DNA of 64,000 nt, from the NCBI GenBank assembly GCA_958295955.1, contig OY282420.1, forward strand, positions 1,002,435 through 1,066,434, written 5' to 3'. This DNA is from an uncultured Bryobacterales bacterium (GTDB lineage: Bacteria > Acidobacteriota > Terriglobia > Bryobacterales > UBA6623). The notes under the pieces are model-generated. The model was not told where the DNA came from. It saw nothing but the letters and a program-made list of their open reading frames with translations, and made no database searches. The number at the start of each line of letters is the position of its first letter. The first letter of the stretch is position 1. Shown here piece by piece: positions 54,770 through 63,040 of the stretch. A program made the translations under genes and the position numbers.

Positions 54770-56593
54770 ATGTTGTTGCAACACTTGAACGACTTTGCGA
54801 ACAGCCGAAAACTTTTCGATAACTTGGCCTTTAGACCTAAAGCAGTGAGATGGATCATCACGCTGGACGATGCGGGCAAGCTCGAAGGACGGGGCCTTGT
54901 GGAAACCGAGGGAGAAAAGAGACGCGGCAAGGAATTCGATTGTCCGCAAACCATGGGAGCAAAGAACTCTGGAGGAATGGCTGAATTCATAGCGGACAAC
55001 ATCACGGCCGTATTCGGTCTCGATACGGATCCGGAAAAGTCCATGCCTGAAAATACTCGGGAGAAGAGAAACCGTAACAATCGCTGTAAATACGATAACT
55101 TCTGGAAACAGATCGAACAAGCTTGCGAGGAAACAGACAGTCAAGCACTCAGGTGTCTGTTGAGTTTCAAGCCCGAACCGGGACAGCCGCCGGATTTTTT
55201 GCGCTGCGGAGTTAGTTCCAAAAACAAACCCGGGGAGGAACCTGCTTGGTGGATCACCAAAGCCGATGGTCAGGAAGTCCGGCTGGGTCCGGATAACTTC
55301 TCCTTCCGCGTGGGAGGACAATTGCTACTGGAGGACGAAACTCACATTCGACCCTTTTGGCGGAAGCAATTTGAAAAAGAAAATAAAGACCGTGAAGAGG
55401 ATGCTCCCCGCGGCCTTTGCCTGGTTACCGGCGAGAGTAATCGACCTCTTGCGCTGACCCATAATCCCAAAGTGCAGGGCGTACCCAATACGATGTCCGG
55501 CGCAGCACTTGTTTCGTATGAAAAGAGCGCTCCGGCCTTCTCTTCCTACGGGTTTCGGCAAAGCCTCAATGCCCCAACTTCAATTCAAGCGGCTACCGCC
55601 TACTGCAAAGCGTTGAACTGGATGCTGCATCGCGAGGATCATTCCATCCTCCTGGGGCAGGCATCGTGCTGCTTTTGGACTCAAAACGAAACGGACGCCA
55701 CCAGTTCCTGGGGCGCATTGCTCAAGCAAGCCGATCCCAAGGCGGTAGCGGACTTCCTGAAGTCCCCATGGGGCGGGCGAGAGCGCGAGATACTGCAGCG
55801 GGAGCAATTTCACGCCGTCACATTAGCGGGTAACAGCGGGCGGGTCGCCGTACGCCACTGGATGCAGGTCACGCTCGATAGCGCCGAAAAAAACCTGCGG
55901 CGATGGTTCAGAGACCTCGATCTTAAGCCTTTGCGCCCACCTTCCGGCAAGGAAAACATGCCGCCGTTAGCCCTGTTCCGACTGGCCTGTGCTACGGTGC
56001 GCGAGGCGAAGGATTTGCAGCCGGAAGTGACCGCTCAGTTGTTCCGCGCTGCACTGGAAGGTACTGCGCCCTCGCTCACCTTGCTGCATCCCGTGCTGAA
56101 CCGCCTGCGTGTCGATATAGCTCGCGATGGCGGGATGGCATTACTGAACCACTCCCGGTTCGCCTTGGCGAAGCTCATTCTAAACCGAAACCGAAAGGAC
56201 AACATCATGGAAATTCCCGAACGACAAAATGCGGATGCGGGAGATGCCGCCTATCAATGCGGGCGGCTGCTCGCCGTACTCGCCGAAGCTCAGGCCAAAG
56301 CGCATGACTATAAGCTCAAAGGCCCCGGCGTTGTCGAGCGCTACTTTGGAACCGCCATGACGTCGCCGGCATCCGTATTCCCTACCCTTCTCAGACTCAA
56401 CCGCCATCATCTCGACAAAATCCGCAAATCCGACAAATATGAAGGACCCGATCGCTTTCTCGATCTCGATAAAACCATTCAAGACGTGTTTACAAAATTC
56501 AACTGCTTCCCACGCACGTTGAACTTGCATGCGCAAGGGCGTTTTGCCATCGGCTTTTACCAACAAAAAGCCCGTGATCGCGCCACCCGCTAA
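54770..56593 (+). CDS. cas8c: CRISPR-associated Cascade large subunit Cas8c (Csd1)
   Basis: 607 residues from ATG 54770, with AGGGGAG seven to thirteen bases upstream; the open frame upstream overlaps cas5c. Csd1-family blocks are WIITLDDAGKLEG near the start, GLCLVTGESNRPLALTHNPKVQGVP, LVSYEKSAPAFSSYGFRQSLNAPTS, ALNWMLHREDHSILLG and a C-terminal helical region (YQCGRLLAVLAEAQAKA, ERYFGTAMTSPASVFPTLLRLNRHHL). It recognises the PAM and supports R-loop formation; an internal start in I-C cas8c is known elsewhere to give a Cas11-like small subunit (candidate ATG 56206, codons MEIPERQN). The gene is visibly poorer in GC than the flanking chromosome. Confidence 0.94.
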   Translation: MLLQHLNDFANSRKLFDNLAFRPKAVRWIITLDDAGKLEGRGLVETEGEKRRGKEFDCPQTMGAKNSGGMAEFIADNITAVFGLDTDPEKSMPENTREKRNRNNRCKYDNFWKQIEQACEETDSQALRCLLSFKPEPGQPPDFLRCGVSSKNKPGEEPAWWITKADGQEVRLGPDNFSFRVGGQLLLEDETHIRPFWRKQFEKENKDREEDAPRGLCLVTGESNRPLALTHNPKVQGVPNTMSGAALVSYEKSAPAFSSYGFRQSLNAPTSIQAATAYCKALNWMLHREDHSILLGQASCCFWTQNETDATSSWGALLKQADPKAVADFLKSPWGGREREILQREQFHAVTLAGNSGRVAVRHWMQVTLDSAEKNLRRWFRDLDLKPLRPPSGKENMPPLALFRLACATVREAKDLQPEVTAQLFRAALEGTAPSLTLLHPVLNRLRVDIARDGGMALLNHSRFALAKLILNRNRKDNIMEIPERQNADAGDAAYQCGRLLAVLAEAQAKAHDYKLKGPGVVERYFGTAMTSPASVFPTLLRLNRHHLDKIRKSDKYEGPDRFLDLDKTIQDVFTKFNCFPRTLNLHAQGRFAIGFYQQKARDRATR

Positions 56594-56627
56594 GCGGCCA
56601 AAAAAACCAACAAGGAGAAATAGAATC

Positions 56628-57584
56628 ATGGACAAAAACACCTGCATTCTCAAGAATCGACACGACATTTTTCTGCTCTTCGATGTCGTCAACGGAAACC
56701 CCAACGGCGACCCCGATGCCGGCAACATGCCTCGCCTCGATCCCAACACCAATCGCGGCATCGTCTCTGACGTGTGCCTCAAGCGTAAAGTGCGCAACTT
56801 CGTTGAAATATTCCCGCCTCAACGCGCGGGAAACAAGGCAAACGGCTACAATTTGCTGGTAAGGCAAGGCGCCGTACTCAACAACGAAATCAACAAGGGC
56901 ATTGAGGGAAGCCGTGAAAGTTTAGCTCCGAACGCCTCCAAACCAAAACAGCAGGAAGCCACCATGAAATGGATGTGCCGCGAGTTTTTCGATGTCCGCA
57001 CATTCGGCGGCGTGATCTCTACCGGTACCGGTGACGACATCATGAAGGGCTCCGCATGGGGCCAAGTGCGCGGGCCGGTGCAGTTTACCTTCGGCCGGTC
57101 GTACCATCCCATCACCCCGCTGGAGATATCCATCACCCGCTGCGCCGTGACCAAAGAAGAGGATGCCGGGAAGGAACGAACCATGGGCAACAAGCACATC
57201 GTGCCCTATGCCCTCTACGCCGCCAAGGCCTATGTATCTCCCGCCTTTGCCGAGCGCACCGGTTTCACCGACGCCGACCTTGAGATTTTCTTCGATGCGC
57301 TCAACCACATGTTCGAGCACGACCGCTCCGCCGCCCGCGGCGAGATGACGGTGCGCGGCATCTACGACTTCGAGCACGTCGGTACGCAACATGAGAACAA
57401 CGCCGAGCAAAACAGGAGAGAAGCTCGTCTCGGTTGCGCCCATGCCCACAAGCTTTTCGCAGGCATGGAGGTAAAGCTAAAGGATGTCGAGTTCCCCCAA
57501 TCCTTCGCCGATTACGACGTAATTTGCCGTTGGGAAGACACCGACCTGCCTTGCGGCGTGAAGTTGCACAAGCGTCATGAGTGA
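56628..57584 (+). CDS. cas7c: CRISPR-associated Cascade backbone protein Cas7c (Csd2)
   Basis: 318 residues from ATG 56628 with AAGGAGAA upstream. The N-terminus HDIFLLFDVVNGNPNGDPDAGNMPR and LDPNTNRGIVSDVCLKRKVRNF is the Csd2 hallmark. FGGVISTGTGDDIMKGSAWGQVRGPVQFTFGRS is the central Cas7 signature, and HIVPYALYAAKAYVSPAFAERTGFT follows. Several copies coat the crRNA spacer in Cascade. It overlaps the start of cas4 by eight bases, so the two are translationally coupled. Confidence 0.96.
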   Translation: MDKNTCILKNRHDIFLLFDVVNGNPNGDPDAGNMPRLDPNTNRGIVSDVCLKRKVRNFVEIFPPQRAGNKANGYNLLVRQGAVLNNEINKGIEGSRESLAPNASKPKQQEATMKWMCREFFDVRTFGGVISTGTGDDIMKGSAWGQVRGPVQFTFGRSYHPITPLEISITRCAVTKEEDAGKERTMGNKHIVPYALYAAKAYVSPAFAERTGFTDADLEIFFDALNHMFEHDRSAARGEMTVRGIYDFEHVGTQHENNAEQNRREARLGCAHAHKLFAGMEVKLKDVEFPQSFADYDVICRWEDTDLPCGVKLHKRHE

Positions 57585-58233
57585 ATTCGTCACCCAGCCT
57601 ATTCACTCATTCGATGGCGGAGAGAGCATCGCCCCGCTCTCCGCTATCAACCAGTATCTCTATTGCCCTCGTCGAGCAGCCCTGATTCACGTCGAAGGTG
57701 TCTTTACCGATAACGAGCACACCGTGATCGGGAGTCAACTCCACGAGCAGGCCGACGTTCCCGGCTATGAAACGACCCGAGGCGTAACCCTGCTGCGCGC
57801 GCTGCCCGTCTGGTCGGAGCGGCTCCGGCTCAGCGGCAAGTGCGATATCGTCGAGCGCCGGCCCGACGGCTCGCTGACGCCGGTCGAATACAAAAAAGGC
57901 AGACGCCGCAAGTTCGACAACGACGACGCCCAGCTTTGCGCGCAAGCCCTGTGCCTGGAAGAAATGTTCGGGCGGAACATCCCGCGAGGCTTCATCTTTC
58001 ATGCGGCCGGCCGCCGACGCCGGGAAGTGACGTTTACAAAGGACCTGCGCAGCCTCGCCGAACAAGCCGCCGCCGCCGTGCATCGGCTCATCGAAGAGGA
58101 ACGGGTTCCGCGAGCAGTCCGCAAGCCCCAATGCTCGCAATGTTCGCTTTTCGACGATTGCCTCCCCGAGATCGCCTGCGCTCCGCCCGCGTTGGCGCGG
58201 GCCGGCCGGGAGGCGTTCGACACCGCCGATTAG
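57577..58233 (+). CDS. cas4: CRISPR-associated exonuclease Cas4
   Basis: 218 residues. Four cysteines for an iron-sulfur cluster are C30 (YLYCPRRAALIH) and C186, C189, C195 (CSQCSLFDDC). The RecB-type nuclease residues are D90, E104 and K106 (CDIVERR ... PVEYKKGRRR). In type I-C it trims prespacers and selects the PAM together with Cas1-Cas2. Base composition changes within this gene: lines at 57601 and 57661 are 53% GC by hand count, whereas 57781 is 75%. Confidence 0.95.
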   Translation: MSEFVTQPIHSFDGGESIAPLSAINQYLYCPRRAALIHVEGVFTDNEHTVIGSQLHEQADVPGYETTRGVTLLRALPVWSERLRLSGKCDIVERRPDGSLTPVEYKKGRRRKFDNDDAQLCAQALCLEEMFGRNIPRGFIFHAAGRRRREVTFTKDLRSLAEQAAAAVHRLIEEERVPRAVRKPQCSQCSLFDDCLPEIACAPPALARAGREAFDTAD

Positions 58234-58270
58234 AGATTGTCCGACTCCGCGCGGGGCGCAGCGATGCATC

Positions 58271-59332
58271 ATGGCCGTCATCCGGAACACTCTTTATCTG
58301 ACGACGCCGAAAACCGTGGTGCTCAGGGATCACCTGACGCTCCGGGTCGAAATCGAAAAGCAAACCCGCTTGACCATCCCGATTCACCATCTGGAAAGCA
58401 TCTGCGCGTTCGGGCAAGTCACGGTTACGCCTGCGGCGATGGCGCTGTGCTGGGACCACCAGGTAGCAGTGCATTACCACACCGAGAACGGCTATCTGTT
58501 GGCGCAGGTCTTGGGCAGCGGCGACACCCGTTATTTGCTGCGCCGGGATCAGTATGCCGCGGCGGACAGCCCGCAGGACGCATCGCGCCTGGCGCGGCAG
58601 TTCGTTGCCGGGAAGCTGCAAAACGCGCGCTCCAATCTCTTGCGGGCCGGTCGGGAAGCCGACGGCGATTCGGACCGCCGGGAGTTGGCCGGCGCCGCGG
58701 CCGAATTGGCCCGGCTGATCCGCCGGCTCGGCAACGCCTCGGCTGCCGCCGGGGACCGCGGACTCCGGGAGACGCTCGACCCGATCAGGGGATTGGAAGG
58801 TTTGGGCGCCAAGGTATATTTCTCGGCATTCCCCTACATGCTCAAACAACAACGGGAGGACTTTCGGTTTGCGACCCGCACGAGACGGCCGCCCAGGGAC
58901 CGGATGAACTGCCTGCTTTCCTTCATCTATGCCCTGGTCCGCCATGACTGCCTGGCCGCGTTGACGACGGCGGGACTCGACCCTTATGTCGGTTGGCTGC
59001 ATGCGACGCGCGCGGGGAGGCCGGCTTGCGCCTTGGACCTGATGGAAGAATTCCGTCCCTGTTTGGCGGACAGATTGGCGTTAACCCTGATCAATCGCCG
59101 GCAGGTTGAATCCGGGCATTTTCGCGACCGAGAAGGCGGCGCCGTCGAATTCACCGACCGGGGCAGGAAAGAAGTCATCCGGGCTTGGCAACAGCGCAAG
59201 CAAACGGAAGTCAAACACACCCTGTTCCAACAAAAAATCCGCTTGGGGCAAGTCTTCGGCATTCAAGCCAAGTTATTGGCTCGAAAACTCCGCGGCGATA
59301 TCCCCGACTATATCCCCTTCATTCCAAAATAA
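58271..59332 (+). CDS. cas1: CRISPR-associated integrase Cas1 (type I-C)
   Basis: 353 residues. Catalytic metal ligands are E176 (IRGLEGLGAKVYF), H244 (GWLHATRAGRPAC) and D256/E259 of ALDLMEEFRP. The beta-rich N-terminal domain (LYLTTPKTVVLRDHLTLRVEI) is as in other I-C Cas1 proteins. It integrates new spacers at the leader end with Cas2. The stop overlaps the cas2 start (TAATG). The coding sequence is GC-rich, like the bulk chromosome and unlike cas8c. Confidence 0.97.
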   Translation: MAVIRNTLYLTTPKTVVLRDHLTLRVEIEKQTRLTIPIHHLESICAFGQVTVTPAAMALCWDHQVAVHYHTENGYLLAQVLGSGDTRYLLRRDQYAAADSPQDASRLARQFVAGKLQNARSNLLRAGREADGDSDRRELAGAAAELARLIRRLGNASAAAGDRGLRETLDPIRGLEGLGAKVYFSAFPYMLKQQREDFRFATRTRRPPRDRMNCLLSFIYALVRHDCLAALTTAGLDPYVGWLHATRAGRPACALDLMEEFRPCLADRLALTLINRRQVESGHFRDREGGAVEFTDRGRKEVIRAWQQRKQTEVKHTLFQQKIRLGQVFGIQAKLLARKLRGDIPDYIPFIPK

Positions 59333-59622
59333 TGTTTGTCCTGATTGCATACGACGTTTCGACCGCCGACAAACCCGGACAAAAACGACTGCGCCGGGTG
59401 GCGCGAGCTTGTGAGGATTACGGCGTACGGGTTCAGAAGTCGCTTTTCGAATGCCGGGTAGGAAAAGGCGAGTGGGCGGCGCTCAGGAATCGCCTGCTGC
59501 AGGAAATCGATTTGAAGCAGGATTCTCTCAGGTTCTACCGCCTGGAGGAAGCCGCCGGAAAGGAGACGGAGCATCACGGGATCGAAGAACCCGTGAACTT
59601 CGACGCGCCACTGATCTTGTAA
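59332..59622 (+). CDS. cas2: CRISPR-associated protein Cas2
   Basis: 96 residues from ATG 59332. It begins MFVLIAYDVSTADKPGQKRLRRVARACEDYGVRVQKSLFEC, the usual Cas2 ferredoxin-like fold, with the conserved Asp at residue 8. It forms the dimer that bridges two Cas1 dimers in the spacer-integration complex. Last cas gene; the CRISPR leader begins right after its stop. Confidence 0.97.
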   Translation: MFVLIAYDVSTADKPGQKRLRRVARACEDYGVRVQKSLFECRVGKGEWAALRNRLLQEIDLKQDSLRFYRLEEAAGKETEHHGIEEPVNFDAPLIL

Positions 59623-59802
59623 CATGCGCGAAACCCAGGCAACGGAGTTTTTGCCGCGTATTCGCGCAACCGGCAAGTAACTGCACGGTAACGGGTTATC
59701 GCGTTTATTGACAGCCGAATCGGAAATTCATGACAATCGTTTGGCCGCATCGCGCATCCGCCTGCATAACCCATTGGTATGCCTTCGGTTACGGCAGTCG
59801 GC
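59623..59802 (+). promoter_or_regulatory. CRISPR leader
   Basis: These 180 bases lie between cas2 and the first repeat, where the leader of a type I-C array is expected. The degenerate repeat at the far end of the array confirms that this is the leader side. The region is AT-richer than the array and has no gene. Confidence 0.75.
59708..59737 (+). promoter_or_regulatory. candidate array promoter in the leader
   Basis: A perfect -35 box TTGACA (59708-59713) is followed after 18 bases by GACAAT (59732-59737), four of six matches to the -10 consensus. Transcription from here would start about 60 bases before the first repeat. Read by eye, not tested. Confidence 0.4.
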
Positions 59803-61498
59803 ATCTCCCCTTGCTTCGGCGGGGGGAGCGGATTGAAACTCCGCACCGCCGCCGCCCGATAATCACGCTGCGGCCATCTCCCCTTGCTTCGGCGGGGGGA
59901 GCGGATTGAAACAGGGTATGCCCCGGTCCCGTCGCGGCGATCTCGTCATCTCCCCTTGCTTCGGCGGGGGGAGCGGATTGAAACACTTGGGACGGCTACG
60001 ACTGGATCCCCGACGAACATCTCCCCTTGCTTCGGCGGGGGGAGCGGATTGAAACACTTGGGACGGCTACGACTGGATCCCCGACGAACATCTCCCCTTG
60101 CTTCGGCGGGGGGAGCGGATTGAAACACCTAGTCCCCCGTCTCCGGCGCCGACGGCGGCGATCTCCCCTTGCTTCGGCGGGGGGAGCGGATTGAAACTAA
60201 CGCCGACAACCGCCCGGCGCGGCACTTCCGCATCTCCCCTTGCTTCGGCGGGGGGAGCGGATTGAAACTGGCTGAAGGGATCGGGAGCGATCCATTCTGT
60301 GAATCTCCCCTTGCTTCGGCGAGGGGAGCGGATTGAAACAGCCCGGCAAGCGCCGCCGTCACCGGGAGTATCAGATCTCCCCTTGCTTCGGCGAGGGGAG
60401 CGGATTGAAACCACGAATGGTTTCACGCACTTGACGCCTGGGCGGGATCTCCCCTTGCTTCGGCGGGGGGAGCGGATTGAAACTCTTGAAACTTTTGTCG
60501 TTGTGTTGGTTTGCGCGATCTCCCCTTGCTTCGGCGGGGGGAGCGGATTGAAACATCACCGACATCGTATTCCCGGGGTTGTTCTCGGATCTCCCCTTGC
60601 TTCGGCGGGGGGAGCGGATTGAAACCGTCCAACCCTGCGGCGACGACTTCCACGCTGCGCATCTCCCCTTGCTTCGGCGGGGGGAGCGGATTGAAACTAT
60701 ATGGCGCCGGAGCGTTGGCTAGACGATTGCGGATCTCCCCTTGCTTCGGCGGGGGGAGCGGATTGAAACATTGTCGGCGCTACCGATGCAGGCGCCGGCT
60801 GGACATCTCCCCTTGCTTCGGCGGGGGGAGCGGATTGAAACCACGAAGATTGACTCTACGACCTGTCCACGGCTGTATCTCCCCTTGCTTCGGCGGGGGG
60901 AGCGGATTGAAACTTCAATTTGCAGGGCATGGGCCCGCTCTGGGCGCATCTCCCCTTGCTTCGGCGGGGGGAGCGGATTGAAACCCCGACCGGCGCCGCG
61001 CCGGTCGCCTGGGGTATAGATCTCCCCTTGCTTCGGCGGGGGGAGCGGATTGAAACACGATTGCCATGCGGCCCGACACGCTGGCCGCCAGCTCATCTCC
61101 CCTTGCTTCGGCGGGGGGAGCGGATTGAAACGCCAAACTCCACGTCGGCAAGCCAGGCGTCGCGCGTCATCTCCCCTTGCTTCGGCGGGGGGAGCGGATT
61201 GAAACTCGAGACCGAGCCGGGCGATGACTTCCGGCGAAAGATCTCCCCTTGCTTCGGCGGGGGGAGCGGATTGAAACGACAAGTTGACCGGCCCGGCAAA
61301 GCGCGTCGGAACGGATCTCCCCTTGCTTCGGCGAGGGGAGCGGATTGAAACAGCGATAGCTACCTGGTGCAGATGGTCGGCCCGTTCATCTCCCCTTGCT
61401 TCGGCGAGGGGAGCGGATTGAAACCCTTCGCTTTAAGTCGCTTTAAGTCGCGTTCCTTCGCATCTCCCCTTGCTTCGGCGAGGGGAGATGATTGAAAC
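59803..61498 (+). CRISPR. type I-C CRISPR array, 24 repeats of 37 bp, 23 spacers
   Basis: The repeat starts ATCTCCCCTTGCTTCGGC, continues G-G/A-GGGGAG and ends CGGATTGAAAC. Spacers are 34-38 bases. Repeat starts are 59803, 59876, 59948, 60019, 60090, 60161, 60232, 60303, 60375, 60447, 60518, 60589, 60661, 60733, 60805, 60877, 60948, 61020, 61095, 61169, 61241, 61315, 61388 and 61462. Repeats 8, 9, 22, 23 and 24 have A where the others have G (base 20). The last repeat also has CGG changed to ATG just after the stem, marking the trailer end. Bases 3-26 fold into a 10-bp stem closed by a UUCG loop, leaving an 11-base 3' part, as expected for Cas5c processing. Spacers 3 and 4 are identical. Confidence 0.99.
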
Positions 61499-61513
61499 GA
61501 CTATCGCAGTGAT

Positions 61514-62317
61514 TCAACGATGCCTGCCGCGGGGCGCGGGCTTGGCCGCCTGCATTGAGCGCTTGCGGCCGGTCTTGCGCCGCGTAGGTCTTGGGGCGGT
61601 TTCGGGCGGCGCCAACAGCCGCCGGACCTCCGCGGGCCGCAGTTCCCTGGCCTTCCCCGGCGGCAGATTGCCGAGCGTCAGCGGCCCGATGCGCACCCGG
61701 CGAATCTTCTCCACCAGAAAGCCGATGCTCTGGAACATGCGATGGATTTGGCGGTTCCGCCCCTCCGCAAGCTCAACTTCGTACCAGGGGTTTTTCGCGC
61801 GCCGCAGCGGCCTGACCGCAACGGGGACGGCGAGCCGTCCGTCGAGCCGCACGCCGCTCCTCAGCTTGTCGATCTGCTCGGCCGAGGGAGCGCCGCTGAC
61901 CTTCACCTCGTAGGTTTTCGTAATGCCGTTCTTGGCGGAGAGGATACGGTGGGCAAAATCGCCGTCGTCGGTGAGCAGCAGCAAGCCTTCGGTGTTGTAG
62001 TCGAGCCGTCCGACCGGGTAGAGGCCCTTGCGCGCGCGCTTGTCGAGCAGGTCCATCACGGTGCGCCGGCCTTCGGGGTCGCTGGTCGTCGCCACGCACG
62101 CCTTGGGCTTGTTGACGGCGAAGTAGCGGCGCTTTGCCGCGGATTCGAGAACCTTGCCGTCAACGCGGATGCGGTCGCCGGCCGGGTCGGCTTTCACGCC
62201 CGGCGTCGTGACGATCTCGCCGTTCACGCTCACTCGGCCGGAGGCAATCAACTCTTCGGCCTTGCGCCGCGAAGCGACGCCGGCGCCGGCGATAATCTTT
62301 TGCAGTCGTTCCGGCAT
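61514..62317 (-). CDS. rluB: 23S rRNA / tRNA pseudouridine synthase of the RsuA/RluB family
   Basis: 267 residues. An S4 RNA-binding domain (RLQKIIAGAGVASRRKAEELIASGRVSVNG, 4-33) is followed by the catalytic domain with D106 in PVGRLDYNTEGLLLLTDDG. GRNRQIHRMFQSIGFLVEKIRRVRIG is the other family block. The basic C-terminal tail (RPTRRKTGRKRSMQAA) is extra. It makes pseudouridine in large-subunit rRNA; RluB rather than RsuA is chosen from its position next to scpAB, a common arrangement. The stop is 15 bases from the last CRISPR repeat, in convergent orientation. Confidence 0.92.
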   Translation of the reverse strand: MPERLQKIIAGAGVASRRKAEELIASGRVSVNGEIVTTPGVKADPAGDRIRVDGKVLESAAKRRYFAVNKPKACVATTSDPEGRRTVMDLLDKRARKGLYPVGRLDYNTEGLLLLTDDGDFAHRILSAKNGITKTYEVKVSGAPSAEQIDKLRSGVRLDGRLAVPVAVRPLRRAKNPWYEVELAEGRNRQIHRMFQSIGFLVEKIRRVRIGPLTLGNLPPGKARELRPAEVRRLLAPPETAPRPTRRKTGRKRSMQAAKPAPRGRHR

Positions 62318-62347
62318 TTCGAGAGCGCTCGCGCCGGCGGCCGGGTC

Positions 62348-63040
62348 CTACGACTCGACGCCGGCGCCTGCGGCTTCCGCCGGGGGGCGCGGAGCGGTTT
62401 CTTCCGCGGGCGTTTCGACGTTATCTTCGCCGAGCGCGGCGCGGCTGAGCTCCTCTATTTCCTTGAGGCTCGGCAACTCGGTCAGGTCGTTCAGGCCGAA
62501 TTGCACCAGGAAGTCTTTCGTCGTCTTGTACTGCATCGGACGGCCGATGACTTTCTTGCGGCCCGCGGCCGCGATCAGCCGATGCTTCAGCAGCGTATGA
62601 ATGACGCCCGCCGCGTTGACGCCGCGCACGGCCTGGATTTCGGGAACGGTAACCGGCTGCTTGTAGGCAACGACGGCCAGCGTTTCGAGCGCCGGAAGCG
62701 ACAGCCTCAACTTGGGCCGCAGCGTTTTCGCGAAGGCTTTGACGGCCTCGTGATGCTCCGGCTTGGTGAACATCTTGTAACCGCCGGCGACCGCCCGAAT
62801 CTCGATTCCGCGGCCGGCCGAGCGGTAGGACGCGATGAGCCGCTCCAAGTCTTCCTTGACCAGGGAAGCAGGCAGGCCCAGACCCGCGGCCAAGTCGGCG
62901 ATTGCCGGAGGATCGTCCGCCGCATAGATCACGGCTTCGAGCAGAGCTTGCCGCTCTTCGGGGCCGGGCGCGACCGCGGGCAGCATCCGCCGGCCGGCAG
63001 GGGTTGCCGCGGCCGCGGCGGCCGGCGTCCCGCCGCTCAC
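62348..63040 (-). CDS. scpB: segregation and condensation protein ScpB
   Basis: 230 residues. Two winged-helix domains: LLEAVIYAADDPPAIADLAAGLGLP near the start and RLSLPALETLAVVAYKQPVTVPEIQAVRGVN in the middle, then GRPMQYKTTKDFLVQFGLNDLTELPSL, which is diagnostic for ScpB. It is a kleisin partner in the SMC-ScpAB complex that organises the chromosome. The C-terminal tail is acidic and Ala/Pro-rich. Its start overlaps the scpA stop by four bases. Confidence 0.95.
   Translation of the reverse strand: MSGGTPAAAAAATPAGRRMLPAVAPGPEERQALLEAVIYAADDPPAIADLAAGLGLPASLVKEDLERLIASYRSAGRGIEIRAVAGGYKMFTKPEHHEAVKAFAKTLRPKLRLSLPALETLAVVAYKQPVTVPEIQAVRGVNAAGVIHTLLKHRLIAAAGRKKVIGRPMQYKTTKDFLVQFGLNDLTELPSLKEIEELSRAALGEDNVETPAEETAPRPPAEAAGAGVES

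Noticed and set aside
58234..58270. A small gene between cas4 and cas1
   Set aside because: The gap is 37 bases with no start codon and stop in a usable frame.
51751..59622. A new or variant CRISPR-Cas type
   Set aside because: Gene order and content (cas3, cas5c, cas8c, cas7c, cas4, cas1, cas2, no cas6) are exactly type I-C. No extra gene sits inside the operon.
59789..61299. Repetitive open frames through the CRISPR array (for example SIRSPRRSKGR repeats)
   Set aside because: They are translations of the 37-base repeats, not genes.
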